From Nakamurella leprariae (GTDB lineage: Bacteria; Actinomycetota; Actinomycetes; Mycobacteriales; Nakamurellaceae), in assembly GCF_016918035.1 (NCBI RefSeq), contig NZ_JAERWK010000019.1, positions 62,001 to 126,000 on the forward strand: 64,000 nucleotides of DNA. The letters are read 5' to 3'. Position 1 is the first letter of the stretch. Each line of letters starts with the position of its first letter. Made by a program: the position numbers and the translations under genes. Under the pieces are notes generated by a model that was given only the letters and a program-made list of their open reading frames with translations, was not told the origin of the DNA and did not search any database. Positions 16,649 through 25,144 of the stretch are shown piece by piece.

Positions 16649-17632
16649 GTGCTCCGTCCGGCCTCGCCTCCCGCCCCCGCCGTCGCGGATCGGCCGGAGC
16701 GGACGGATCGGACGTGCTCGCCGCTGACCTCCACCTGGACACCGGCCGAGCCCGTCGACCTGATCAGCACGCTGGCGCCGCTGCGGCGCGGCACCGGGGA
16801 CCCGACCCTGCGGTTCGAGGGCGACCGGGTCTGGCGGGTCAGCCGGACGCCGCTCGGCTCGGCCACCCTGCACCTGGTTCCCACCGTAGGCGGCGGCGTC
16901 CGGGCCACGGCGTGGGGCGACGGCGCGGAGTGGATGATCAGCCAGGTGCCCGAGCTGCTCGGGCACGGTGACGACTGGACCGGGTTCGACTGCTCCGGGC
17001 ACCGGCTGCTGCACGACTCCCGACGCCGCAACCCCGGGCTGCGGCTGCCCCGCACCGGCCTGGTCTTCGAGACCATGGTGCCGACCGTGATCGAGCAGAA
17101 GGTGACCGGCAAGGAGGCTCGGTTCGCATACCGGCATCTGGTCCGCCAGTTCGGCGAGCCACCACCCGGGCCCGCGCCCGACCGGATGGTCGTGCCGCCC
17201 AGCCCCGAGCAGTGGCGCCGCATCCCATCCTGGGAGTGGCACCGCGTCAACGTGGACCCGTCCCGCAGCCGCACCGTGCTGGCCACCGCCCGGGTGGCCG
17301 ACTCGCTCGACCGGACCGTCCGCTGGGGCCGGGGCGGCCCCAGGGTCGTCGCCGCATTGCAGTCCGTGCCCGGCGTCGGACCGTGGACGGCGGCGGAGGT
17401 CGTGCAGCGTGCCCACGGCGACCCGGACCACGTCAGCGTGGGCGACTACCACCTGGCTGCGTACGTCGGCTGGGCGTTGATCGGCCGCCCGGTGGACGAC
17501 GACGGCATGCTGGAACTGCTCGAGCCGTGGGCCGGTCACCGGCACCGGATCGTCCGGCTGATCGAGGTCAGCGGCTTCCGCAAACCGCGCTTCGGCCCGC
17601 GGATGACCATCCAGGACCACCGCGCCCACTGA
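16649..17632 (+). CDS. HhH-GPD DNA glycosylase (AlkA-like 3-methyladenine glycosylase)
   Basis: Base-excision repair enzyme of about 327 residues. The C-terminal half has the helix-hairpin-helix LQSVPGVGPWTAAEVVQRA followed by the catalytic Asp in VSVGDYHLAAYVGWAL, exactly as in AlkA. Upstream are FETMVPTVIEQKVTGKEARF (the AlkA-type helix beginning the domain) and an N-terminal beta region. No Cys cluster is present, so this is not an iron-sulfur Nth/MutY protein. The GTG at 16649 is a guess; the frame is open further upstream but without family-like sequence. Role inferred: removal of alkylated purines. Confidence 0.82.
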   Translation: MLRPASPPAPAVADRPERTDRTCSPLTSTWTPAEPVDLISTLAPLRRGTGDPTLRFEGDRVWRVSRTPLGSATLHLVPTVGGGVRATAWGDGAEWMISQVPELLGHGDDWTGFDCSGHRLLHDSRRRNPGLRLPRTGLVFETMVPTVIEQKVTGKEARFAYRHLVRQFGEPPPGPAPDRMVVPPSPEQWRRIPSWEWHRVNVDPSRSRTVLATARVADSLDRTVRWGRGGPRVVAALQSVPGVGPWTAAEVVQRAHGDPDHVSVGDYHLAAYVGWALIGRPVDDDGMLELLEPWAGHRHRIVRLIEVSGFRKPRFGPRMTIQDHRAH

Positions 17633-17660
17633 CGGCGCGCCGGTGCCGATCAGGGACGCG

Positions 17661-19022
17661 TCAGGGATGCGCGGACCGGCGCGTCCCGGACGGCGCGATG
17701 GTGAGGTCGTCCGGGTCCGAGCCGGTGTGCATCACCTCGGCGGCGATCGTGCGCAGCTTGACGTTCAGCCGTTGGGACGCCGCCACCATCAGCGTGAAGG
17801 CGGCATCGGCGGTGATCCGGTGCCGCTCGACCAGGATGCCGACGGCGGTGCCGATCTCCTGCCGGCTGGCGAGCGCCGTCCGCAGGTTCTGTCGCTGCCG
17901 GACCAGGCCCAGCACCGGCATGACCAGTCCGGTCAGGCAGTTCAGCTGAGCCACGGTGCGCTCGTCGAACCCCTGCGCGGCGTGAGTGGCGACCGTGAGC
18001 GACCCGGCCTGCCGGCCGGCGAACGCCACCGGGATGACCACCAGGCTGCTGATCGGCAGATCGGTCGCGTCCCGGGCCAGGGCCGGCCACCGCAGGTCAT
18101 GGGCCAGTGAGCTGACCAGCACCGCGTGCCGCGTCCGTTCGGCGTCCTGCACCGGCCCCTGCTTGTGGCGGGCCTCCAGCTCGTGCAGCGCGCGCAATGG
18201 AGGCTCCTGATGCGCCAGCTGGCTCGTCCCGGCGCCTCGTTCGGGCAGCACCAGGCCGACGTGCTCGCAGCCGTCGATCAGCGTGCGCACCTCGTCGACC
18301 ACCCGGGCGAGGGCATCGGCCGGTTCCTCGAGCGCGCTGAGATCCCGCACCAGCTCGACCATCCGGGCATCGGCCGGTTGCGGCCGGGCCGCCTCCGCAG
18401 GAGCCTCCGCGTGTCGCCAGCGGTCCTGTGTCGGCAGGGCGGGGGTGGCCGGCGCGAACGCCGGCCGGGACGCGACGGTGATCTCCCAGTCGAGCAGCAA
18501 CTCGCCGGTGGTGGGATCGTGGAAGCCGGTGACGGCCACCGCGACCGGGCGCGCCGGTCGGTCGATCAGGACCACCTTGTCCAGGCGGTGGGTCAGCTCG
18601 GGTTCTCGGGCGGCGCGGTTGATCAGCGACCGCACCGCCGCGCGATCCAGTTCGCTGAATCGGGTGGCGATCGGCCGGGGCGAGCGGACGAAGTCCGGCA
18701 GGGACAGCAGTGCCCGCCCGGCGGGGTTCACGTCCCGCAGGACACCCATGTCGGTGGTGACGATGTAGGCGCGGTCGGACGCGTTGACGATGCGGTCGTG
18801 CCGGGCGGCCAGCCGGGCCAGCTCGCCTCGGGACACCTCGAGTTGCTCCTGCTGGGCTCGCAGCTCCGCGTCGGCGAGCACCAGCTCCTGGCTCATGTCC
18901 AACGCTTCGGCGAACAGCTCGCGCATCGACGGGCTCGCGTCCGATTCGCCCAGCTCGGCCAGTCGGGACCGGCGCTGGGTCAGCGTGCGAAGGAAGCCGT
19001 CGAGTTCGGCGGTGCTGACCAT
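17661..19022 (-). CDS. PAS-GAF-ANTAR sensor/antiterminator regulator
   Basis: Cytoplasmic regulator of 453 residues. A coiled-coil-like N-terminus (ELVLADAELRAQQEQLEVSR) leads into a PAS domain (about residues 75-190; DRAYIVTTDMGVLRDVNPAG), a GAF domain (about 225-385; LVVIPVAFAGRQAGSLTVAT) and an ANTAR domain (SRQEIGTAVGILVERHRITA, TLMVAASQRLNVKLR). ANTAR domains bind tandem hairpins in mRNA to cause antitermination; here GAF or PAS ligand sensing would control it. GGGGGG precedes the ATG by about 5 bases. It is divergent from the molybdenum hydroxylase genes 200 bases away, but no link is shown. Confidence 0.88.
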   Translation of the reverse strand: MVSTAELDGFLRTLTQRRSRLAELGESDASPSMRELFAEALDMSQELVLADAELRAQQEQLEVSRGELARLAARHDRIVNASDRAYIVTTDMGVLRDVNPAGRALLSLPDFVRSPRPIATRFSELDRAAVRSLINRAAREPELTHRLDKVVLIDRPARPVAVAVTGFHDPTTGELLLDWEITVASRPAFAPATPALPTQDRWRHAEAPAEAARPQPADARMVELVRDLSALEEPADALARVVDEVRTLIDGCEHVGLVLPERGAGTSQLAHQEPPLRALHELEARHKQGPVQDAERTRHAVLVSSLAHDLRWPALARDATDLPISSLVVIPVAFAGRQAGSLTVATHAAQGFDERTVAQLNCLTGLVMPVLGLVRQRQNLRTALASRQEIGTAVGILVERHRITADAAFTLMVAASQRLNVKLRTIAAEVMHTGSDPDDLTIAPSGTRRSAHP

Positions 19023-19220
19023 GGGGACCCCCCGGGGTCGGGTCGTCGCGGCCGGTCGGGTGCTCGCCGGTGGTGCGACGGTGCGGCTCGGCCATCCAAT
19101 CGCACTCGGCGACGGAGCGCCACGGCCGTTCGACATCCAGCGACGAGGCGACAATCCCGTGGTTGACGAACAGTCTCCGGGGAAGCGTCGGCCGACCACC
19201 GTGATGATCGCCGCTGGGGC

Positions 19221-19916
19221 ATGGCCGCCGGTCGGTCGCAGGCATACGTTCGTGGAGTGACGCCGACACACAGCCCGGCCACCGCCGCGGATCCGGGGCG
19301 CTCCCCGACCGCTCCGAGCGGAGCCTCTTCCGACACTTCCGGCCGCTCCGACGCCGCCACCGCGGCGGTCACCAGGTCGGCCTACCGCCTCCGGATCAAC
19401 GGCACCGAGCACGAGCTGGACCTGGACAACCGGGCCTCCCTGCTCGACGTGTTGCGGGACCGGCTCGACCTGACCGGCAGCAAGAAGGGCTGCGACCACG
19501 GTCAGTGCGGCGCCTGCACGGTGCTGCTGGACGGCCGCCGGGCCAACAGCTGCCTGGTGCTGGCCGTCGCCGCGCAGGGTCGCGAGATCACGACCGTGGA
19601 GGGGCTGGCCGGCGCGGACGGCGAGCTGCACCCGGTGCAGCAGGCGTTCCTGGACCACGACGCCTACCAGTGCGGGTACTGCACGCCCGGCCAGATCTGC
19701 TCGGCCGTCGCGGTGCTCGACGAGGTCGCCAACGGCTGGCCCAGCGCGGTCACCCGCGATCCCGACGCGGTCGAGCTGGACCGGGCCGAAGTGCGGGAGC
19801 GGATGGCCGGCAACATCTGTCGGTGCGGCGCCTACGCCAACATCGTGCCCGCCGTGCTGGAGGCACAGCGGTTGACGGCCGGTGCGGCTGGTGGCGACGG
19901 GGCGGTGACCCGATGA
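19221..19916 (+). CDS. Molybdenum hydroxylase 2Fe-2S subunit (PaoA/YagT-like)
   Basis: Iron-sulfur subunit of 231 residues (or 219 from GTG 19257) that carries electrons from the Mo centre to FAD. The plant-type 2Fe-2S motif [16 protein letters not shown] with NSC completes the first cluster, and the second is built from [14 protein letters not shown] and [10 protein letters not shown] roughly 50-residue Ser/Thr/Ala/Pro-rich N-terminal extension is unusual, lacks a twin-arginine motif, and may be partly untranslated. The stop overlaps the FAD-subunit ATG by 4 bases. Confidence 0.9.
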   Translation: MAAGRSQAYVRGVTPTHSPATAADPGRSPTAPSGASSDTSGRSDAATAAVTRSAYRLRINGTEHELDLDNRASLLDVLRDRLDLTGSKKGCDHGQCGACTVLLDGRRANSCLVLAVAAQGREITTVEGLAGADGELHPVQQAFLDHDAYQCGYCTPGQICSAVAVLDEVANGWPSAVTRDPDAVELDRAEVRERMAGNICRCGAYANIVPAVLEAQRLTAGAAGGDGAVTR

Positions 19917-20944
19917 GGGAGTTCGCGTACGGCAGCGCCGAGTCGGTCGAGCAGGCCGTGGCCATGCTCGACGGCGACCCGGACGCGATGTTCCTCGGCG
20001 GCGGCACCAACCTGGTCGACCTGATGCGGCTCGGCGTCGCCACTCCCGGTCGGCTGGTCGACATCTCGCGGTTGCCGGCCACGGTGGAGCAGAACGAGGA
20101 CGGCGCGCTGCGGATCGGGGCGGCGGTGCGCAACAGCGACCTGGCCGCCGACCCGAGGGTCCGGCGCGGCTACCCGGTGCTGTCCGAGGCGTTGCTGGCC
20201 GGCGCCTCCGGCCAGCTGCGCAACCTGGCGACCAGTGGCGGCAATCTGCTGCAGCGAACCCGATGCCTGTACTTCCAGGACGTGACCAAGCCGTGCAACA
20301 AGCGCGAGCCCGGATCGGGCTGCCCGGCCCGCGAGGGCCTGCACCGGGACCTGGCCGTCCTCGGGCACAGCGAGGCCTGCATCGCCACGCACCCGTCGGA
20401 CATGGCGGTGGCGCTGACCGCGCTGGACGCCCACGTCGTGGTGACCGGTCCGGCCGGTCCCGGCCGCATTCCGATGGACGAGTTCCACCGGCTGCCCGGC
20501 GACGACCCGACGCGGGACACCGTACTGCGGCACGGCGATCTCATCACGGCGATCGAGCTGCCGGCCCCATCCGAGCTCTCTCGCAACTCCGGGTACCGCA
20601 AGGCGCGGGACCGGGCCTCCTTCGCCTTCGCCATCGGATCGGTGGCCACCGCGATCACCGTGGTCGACGGCACCGTGACCGACGTCCGGGTGGTGCTGGG
20701 CGCCGTCGCGCACAAGCCGTGGCGCGCCCGGGTCGCCGAGCAGGCCATCATCGGCGGGCCGGCCTCCGCGCACGCGTTCGAGGCGGCGCTCGACCTGGAG
20801 CTGTCGGCGGCGCAGCCGTTCCCGGACAACGCGTTCAAGGTGCCCTTGGTGAGGAACCTGGCTGTCGGTCAGCTGTGTCGGCTGGCCGGAGTCGAGATGT
20901 CAGTGGGTTCCGTGGGTGCCGGTACGGATGGAGCGGGACGATGA
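19913..20944 (+). CDS. Molybdenum hydroxylase FAD subunit with extra 4Fe-4S cluster (PaoB/YagS-like)
   Basis: FAD-binding subunit of 343 residues. FAD-contacting loops are FLGGGTNLVDLM (residues 27-38) and ATSGGNLLQRTRC (106-118). An inserted Cys set, Cys118, Cys128, Cys137 and Cys156 (RCLYFQD, PCNKREPGSGCPA, EACIATH), matches the additional 4Fe-4S site of E. coli PaoB and of 4-hydroxybenzoyl-CoA-reductase-like FAD subunits; ordinary xanthine dehydrogenases lack it. This puts the enzyme in the aldehyde-oxidoreductase PaoABC group rather than with true xanthine dehydrogenase. ATGA overlaps exist on both sides. Confidence 0.9.
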   Translation: MREFAYGSAESVEQAVAMLDGDPDAMFLGGGTNLVDLMRLGVATPGRLVDISRLPATVEQNEDGALRIGAAVRNSDLAADPRVRRGYPVLSEALLAGASGQLRNLATSGGNLLQRTRCLYFQDVTKPCNKREPGSGCPAREGLHRDLAVLGHSEACIATHPSDMAVALTALDAHVVVTGPAGPGRIPMDEFHRLPGDDPTRDTVLRHGDLITAIELPAPSELSRNSGYRKARDRASFAFAIGSVATAITVVDGTVTDVRVVLGAVAHKPWRARVAEQAIIGGPASAHAFEAALDLELSAAQPFPDNAFKVPLVRNLAVGQLCRLAGVEMSVGSVGAGTDGAGR

Positions 20945-23049
20945 CCACTCTGCAGGACGCGCCCCAGCAGGTGGCCGGGGTGCCGAGGCACCGGCTCGAG
21001 GGCGGCGCCAAGGTCTCCGGAGCGGCCCGGTACGCGGCCGAGTACCCGCTGGACGGGCTGGTCCACGCCTGGCCGGTGCTGGCCGACATCGCCTCCGGCC
21101 GGATCACCGCGGTCGACGAGGCCGCAGTCACCGGCATGGCCGGGGTGCTCGGCGTGCTGTGGCACGGCAACGCGCCGCGACTGCAGGAACCGGACACCCA
21201 GATGCTCAACCAGTTGCAGGACGACGTCGTGCACTTCCGCGGCGAGGTGGTCGCGCTGGTGGTGGCGACCACCCCGGAGCAGGCCCGCGAGGCGGCGGCC
21301 CGGTTGCCGGTGACGTTCGTGGCCCGCGACCACGCGGTCGAGCTGCGGGAGGACGACCCGGACGCGTACGTGCCGGAGGAGGTGAACGCCGGCTTCCCGT
21401 CGGTCTCCGAGATCGGCGACCCGGACGGGGCGTTCGCGGCCAGCCCGGTGCGGTTCGAGGCCACCTACGCCACGCCCGGTCTGCACAACAACCCGATGGA
21501 GATGCACGCGACCACGGCCGCGTACGTCGACGGCCTGCTGACCGTGTACGACTCGAACCAGGGCGGTTCGGGGGTCCAGCGGTCGCTGGCCGCGGCCCTG
21601 GGGCTGCCGCCCGAACACGTCCGGGTCGTCACCGAGCACATCGGCGGTGGGTTCGGGTCCAAGGGCACCGCGCGGCCGAACGTGGTGCTGGCCGCCATGG
21701 CCACCATGACCCACGGTGTGCCGGTGCGCCTGGTGCTCACCCGCCAGCACGAGTTCGCCCTGGTCGGCTACCGCACCCCGACGATCAGCACGTTCCGGCT
21801 CGGGGCGGACCGCGACGGTCGGCTGCGCTCGATCACCCACGAGGTGACCGTGCAGACGTCCCGGCACGAGGAGTTCGTCGAGCAGGCGGCCGTGCCCACC
21901 CGGCACATGTACGCGGCCCCCGACCGGCGCACCCGGCACCACGCAGTGCCGCTGGACGTGCCGATCCCGTCGTGGATGCGGGCGCCGGGGGAGTGCCCCG
22001 GCATGTACGCCCTCGAGTCGGCCATGGACGAGCTGGCCGCCGAGCTGTCGCTCGACCCGATCGAGCTGCGGATCCGCAACGAGCCGGAGGTCGATCCGGA
22101 GGAGGGCACCCCGTTCAGCAGCCGGCACCTGGTCGACTGCCTGCGCCGCGGCGCCGAACTGTTCGGCTGGGACGAGCGCGCGCCGCGGCCGCGGGCGATG
22201 CTGGACGGCCGGGAGCTCGTCGGCCTCGGGGTGGCGTCGTCCATCTACCCGGCCATGGTCATGCCCGCCTCCGCGTCCGCCACGGCGACCCCGGACGGGC
22301 GGTTCCGGATCGCGATCAATGCGACGGACATCGGCACCGGCGGCCGGACTGCGCTGGCCGTGCTGGCCGCCGAGGTGCTGGGCGTGGGCGTCGACGCGGT
22401 GGATCTGCACATCGGGCACTCGGACCTGCCCGAGGCCGGGGTGGCGGGCGGATCATCCGGTACCAGCTCGTGGGGCTGGGCGGTGCACAAGGCATGCCGG
22501 TCGCTGCTCGACGAGATCGCCGGTCGCGGCGGCCGGGTCGATGCACCGATCACCGTCGACGCGTCGACGGCCGACGACATCCAGGCCCGGCCGGAACTGG
22601 CCCGGTTCGCCTTCGGCGCCCAGTTCGTCGAGGCCCGGGTCGACGTGGACACCGGCGAGATCCGGGTGCCGCGGATCCTCGGGGTGTTCGCGGCCGGCCG
22701 CATCGTCAACCCGATCACCGCCCGATCGCAGTTCCTCGGCGGGATGACCATGGGCCTGGGCATGGCGCTGATGGAGCACGGCGAGATGGATCCGGCGTTC
22801 GGTGACTACGCCAATCACGACCTGGCCAGCTACCACGTGCCGGTGTGCGCCGACGTCCGGGACATGCAGGCGCACTGGCTGGACGAGCGCGACGACGACC
22901 TGAACCCGATGGGCACGAAGGGGATCGGCGAGATCGGCATCGTGGGCACCGCCGCGGCGGTGACCAACGCGGTGTTCCACGCCACCGGCATCCGGGTGCG
23001 GTCGCTGCCGGTGCTGCCGGAGGACATGCTGCTGGGCACCGCTCGCTGA
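20941..23049 (+). CDS. Molybdenum hydroxylase Mo-cofactor subunit (PaoC/YagR-like)
   Basis: Catalytic subunit of 702 residues binding molybdopterin (cytosine dinucleotide expected for this group). Visible family sites: GLHNNPMEMHATTA, EHIGGGFGSKG, SWMRAPGECPGMYALESAMD, and the catalytic Glu in GTKGIGEIGIVGTAAAV near the C-terminus. Length matches PaoC. Known PaoABC oxidises aromatic aldehydes; here the substrate is an inference. No XdhC/MocA-type cofactor-insertion gene is next to it. A degenerate second copy of this gene is found at 24185-24521. Confidence 0.9.
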   Translation: MTTLQDAPQQVAGVPRHRLEGGAKVSGAARYAAEYPLDGLVHAWPVLADIASGRITAVDEAAVTGMAGVLGVLWHGNAPRLQEPDTQMLNQLQDDVVHFRGEVVALVVATTPEQAREAAARLPVTFVARDHAVELREDDPDAYVPEEVNAGFPSVSEIGDPDGAFAASPVRFEATYATPGLHNNPMEMHATTAAYVDGLLTVYDSNQGGSGVQRSLAAALGLPPEHVRVVTEHIGGGFGSKGTARPNVVLAAMATMTHGVPVRLVLTRQHEFALVGYRTPTISTFRLGADRDGRLRSITHEVTVQTSRHEEFVEQAAVPTRHMYAAPDRRTRHHAVPLDVPIPSWMRAPGECPGMYALESAMDELAAELSLDPIELRIRNEPEVDPEEGTPFSSRHLVDCLRRGAELFGWDERAPRPRAMLDGRELVGLGVASSIYPAMVMPASASATATPDGRFRIAINATDIGTGGRTALAVLAAEVLGVGVDAVDLHIGHSDLPEAGVAGGSSGTSSWGWAVHKACRSLLDEIAGRGGRVDAPITVDASTADDIQARPELARFAFGAQFVEARVDVDTGEIRVPRILGVFAAGRIVNPITARSQFLGGMTMGLGMALMEHGEMDPAFGDYANHDLASYHVPVCADVRDMQAHWLDERDDDLNPMGTKGIGEIGIVGTAAAVTNAVFHATGIRVRSLPVLPEDMLLGTAR

Positions 23050-23064
23050 GCCGCCGTCGGCGGC
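23050..23064. terminator. Short hairpin between convergent paoC-like and mntP genes
   Basis: GCCGCC-GTC-GGCGGC forms a 6-bp stem with a 3-base loop immediately after the Mo-subunit stop and before the convergent mntP stop. No U-tract. Possible bidirectional terminator. Confidence 0.45.
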
Positions 23065-23068
23065 GTGG

Positions 23069-23638
23069 TCAGATCCAGTGCAGGTGCTCGGCCAGGGTCT
23101 GCACGCCGAGCACGATGAGCACGACACCGCCGACGATCTCGGCGGGCTGCTGGAACCGGGTGCCGATCCTGGCCCCGAGGAAGACGGCGGCGAAGGACAG
23201 CAGGAACGTCGTGATCCCGATGACGACAACGGCGACCCAGACCGAGACGTCCAGGAAGGCCAGCGAGATGCCCACGGCCAGGGCGTCGATGCTGGTCGCG
23301 ACGGCCAGCACGAGCACGCTGCCGATCGACAGTCGGCGGTCATGGTCGTCCTCGCTCTCGCCGCCGTCGGTGACCGCCTCCCAGATCATCCGGCCGCCGA
23401 CGACGGCGAGCAGGCCGAAGACGATCCAGTGGTCGAACGGGGCGATGAGCTCGGCGAAGGTGCTGCCGAGCAGCCAGCCGAGCAGCGGCATGGCGGCCTG
23501 GGCGACCCCGAACGCGGTGGCCAGCAGCAGGGCGTCGCGCAGCATCCGGCTGCGTGACTGCAGGCCCTTGGCCAGAGCGACCGCGAAGGCGTCGGCGGAG
23601 ACGCCCAGCGCGAGCAGCAGCAGGGTCAGAGGTGACAT
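23069..23638 (-). CDS. mntP: MntP-family manganese efflux pump
   Basis: Six-helix membrane protein of 189 residues. MntP signatures are ALGVSADAFAVALAKGLQ (helix 1 with its acidic residue) and the repeat-like LAVATSIDALAVGISLAFLD in helix 4, separated by a His/Asp-rich loop (ESEDDHDRRL). MntP proteins export Mn(II). The ATG at 23638 precedes helix 1 directly; the frame is open upstream to 23728 but that stretch is not family-like. It diverges from an ArsR gene whose alpha-5 metal site is nearly intact, with a palindrome between them, so metal-dependent repression is likely. Confidence 0.88.
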   Translation of the reverse strand: MSPLTLLLLALGVSADAFAVALAKGLQSRSRMLRDALLLATAFGVAQAAMPLLGWLLGSTFAELIAPFDHWIVFGLLAVVGGRMIWEAVTDGGESEDDHDRRLSIGSVLVLAVATSIDALAVGISLAFLDVSVWVAVVVIGITTFLLSFAAVFLGARIGTRFQQPAEIVGGVVLIVLGVQTLAEHLHWI

Positions 23639-23730
23639 GAGCGGTGATCGCAATCCGGGGGTCGGGCCGGGGGCCGGCGGGAGCTGGTCGCCGGCGACCG
23701 GCATCCATCCTGCCCGTCGGTTCGACACTT

Positions 23731-23752
23731 TCGCAAGTCATTGAATGTGCGA
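23731..23752. promoter_or_regulatory. Candidate ArsR operator between mntP and arsR-type gene
   Basis: Interrupted inverted repeat with arms TCGCA (23731-23735) and TGCGA (23748-23752) enclosing CATT-G-AATG (23739-23747), in the divergent region 14 bases before the ArsR ATG. AT-rich CATTgAATG inside GC-rich DNA is typical of ArsR/SmtB boxes. Confidence 0.6.
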
Positions 23753-23765
23753 CACTGCCCGCATC

Positions 23766-24122
23766 ATGACCGATCACCAGTCGCTCGGCCGTCGCGAGCC
23801 GACGGACGCCCAGGTGCGGGCGGCCGCCCGCACCTTCGACCTGCTGTCCTCCCCGGTGCGGCTGCGGCTGGCCTGGCTGGCCGCGCACGGTGAGTACGAC
23901 GTCGGCGCCCTGGCCGAGCGGTCCGGGGTGAGCATCGCCACCGCCAGCCAGCACCTGACCAAGCTTCGGCTGGCCGGTCTGGTCAGTGCTGACCGGCGCG
24001 GTCGGCACCAGATCTACACGGTCGACGACCCGCACGTGCTCACCATGATCGAGCAGATCTTCGACCACATCGCCCCGGACGGGACGCTGGCGCCGGACCC
24101 ACCGGCCCGTGGGTCGCGCTGA
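23766..24122 (+). CDS. ArsR/SmtB-family metal-sensing repressor
   Basis: Winged-helix repressor of 118 residues. The recognition region is GVSIATASQHLTKLRLAGLV (about residues 54-73). The alpha-3 Cys box of ArsR/CadC is absent, but the last helix has Asp88-x-His90 and His101, spaced D-x-H-x10-H exactly as the alpha-5 site of SmtB/CzrA/NmtR; the fourth ligand (normally E/H three residues later) is Pro. This suggests sensing of Zn, Ni, Co or Mn. It diverges from mntP with a palindrome in between. Start ATG at 23766; an upstream ATG-like codon at 23745 overlaps the operator. Confidence 0.88.
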   Translation: MTDHQSLGRREPTDAQVRAAARTFDLLSSPVRLRLAWLAAHGEYDVGALAERSGVSIATASQHLTKLRLAGLVSADRRGRHQIYTVDDPHVLTMIEQIFDHIAPDGTLAPDPPARGSR

Positions 24123-24184
24123 CCGATCGGGAGCGTGACCACGCCGCAGCGGTGCGGTGAGCGCCGGCAGGACGGAGCAGTGCG

Positions 24185-24521
24185 ATGACGACGTGCCGGG
24201 CGCGCCCCAGGTCGTCGACGGGGTGCCGCGGTACCGGCGGGGACCGGGAGGAGGTCACCGACAGCGCCCGGTCCAGCGCTGAGGTTCTGATCGACCGACT
24301 CGTGCACGGCTGGCCGGTGGTGTCCACCATCGCCGCCGGTCACATCACGGACATCGACGAGGCTGCGCCGGACCGGCCAGGACCGAGGTGGCCGGTCCGG
24401 GTCGAGCGCGGCGACCCGGACCGGGCGCTGCGGGACGACGCCGTCACCGTCGGGGCCGCCCACTCGACCCCGATCACCGTCGGTGCTGCCGGATGCGCTG
24501 CTGCTGGGTCGGGTCGGCTGA
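24185..24521 (+). pseudogene. Collapsed copy of a molybdenum-hydroxylase Mo subunit
   Basis: Three blocks in three frames match the intact Mo subunit at 20941. The start region ATGAC...GCGCCCCAGGT encodes GAPQVVDGVPRYR (intact gene: DAPQQVAGVPRHR). The next block reads IDRLVHGWPVVSTIAAGHIT then DIDEAA (intact: LDGLVHAWPVLADIASGRIT, AVDEAA). The end reads VLPDALLLGRVG and stop (intact: VLPEDMLLGTAR). About 590 of 702 codons are gone. A duplication or second paralogue followed by large internal deletion explains it best. Confidence 0.75.
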
Positions 24522-24555
24522 TCCTCCGGACGGTGGTGCGCGTCTGGACGTGGCG

Positions 24556-24744
24556 TCAGGCCCGCCTCGTCGGACGGCGGCGAACGGCGAAGTAGCCGAA
24601 CGGATTGAACTCGTCGATGCCGTTCGAGATGGTGGCCAGGTGACCGCACCTGGGGCAGTGGCCGCCGGTGGTGTCGTCGACGACGGTGGGCCAGTCACCA
24701 CCCAGGGACACCTGCGACGGGAACGCCAAGCCGCACACGAACAC
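24556..24744 (-). CDS. Hypothetical small protein with two CxxC-like pairs
   Basis: A possible 62-residue product from GTG 24744: it starts VFVCGLAFPSQVSLGGDW and contains GGHCPRCGHLATISNGIDEF followed by NPFGYFAV. The CPRCGH knuckle and a preceding Cys pair (CPVFVC, partly upstream of the start) suggest a zinc ribbon. The frame is open to 24981 but the upstream part looks non-coding. Not assigned to a family; it could be a remnant. It reads against the preceding pseudogene and with the aldehyde dehydrogenase operon strand. Confidence 0.35.
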   Translation of the reverse strand: MFVCGLAFPSQVSLGGDWPTVVDDTTGGHCPRCGHLATISNGIDEFNPFGYFAVRRRPTRRA

Positions 24745-25144
24745 CGGGCAGCGATGGGTCGCCCCTTCGGATCCAACCGTCGTTCGTCCATGCCCGGGGG
24801 CCTTCGACCGAGCGAGCCGGTGGCTGCGGATCCAGCCCGTCCCGACGTGAACACCCTCGGCGGCGAGGGAGACTGTCGCGCAGCTGTGTACGCGCTCGGT
24901 CGGCTTCCTCTGGTCTTGGGCAGGCCGAACCGTTCGAGACACCGCCGTTCGCGGCCAGTCCGGACAGGTCGGCCGGCGCAACTGCCGACGTCGGCGCGAT
25001 GATGTGCCGGGACGACCGATGACTTCTCGGCTACCCGCCGCAGTCGAGCATTGCCGATGATCGTCACGCTCGTCGACACCTCCGGTCGCAGCACTCGGAC
25101 CGGCACGACCGATCGTCGAGGCGTCCAGCGTCTCCCGGCAACGC
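24745..25144. other. Gene-poor stretch
   Basis: About 400 bases with only mutually overlapping short frames of atypical composition. Together with the neighbouring pseudogene it looks like a zone of gene decay. No repeat or IS end seen. Confidence 0.5.

Noticed and set aside
19221-23049. Naming the three subunits xanthine dehydrogenase
   Set aside because: The extra 4Fe-4S Cys set in the FAD subunit and the three-gene order fit the PaoABC group better, and no purine-degradation genes are adjacent.
23639-23730. Possible yybP-ykoY manganese riboswitch in the mntP leader
   Set aside because: The leader is only about 90 bases and I could not find the conserved yybP-ykoY loop sequences; the ArsR palindrome explains regulation better.
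24474-25106. A minus-strand frame of 210 codons in the gene-poor stretch
   Set aside because: Arg/Ser/Pro-rich with no recognisable fold, and overlapping both the Mo-subunit remnant and a better zinc-ribbon-like frame.
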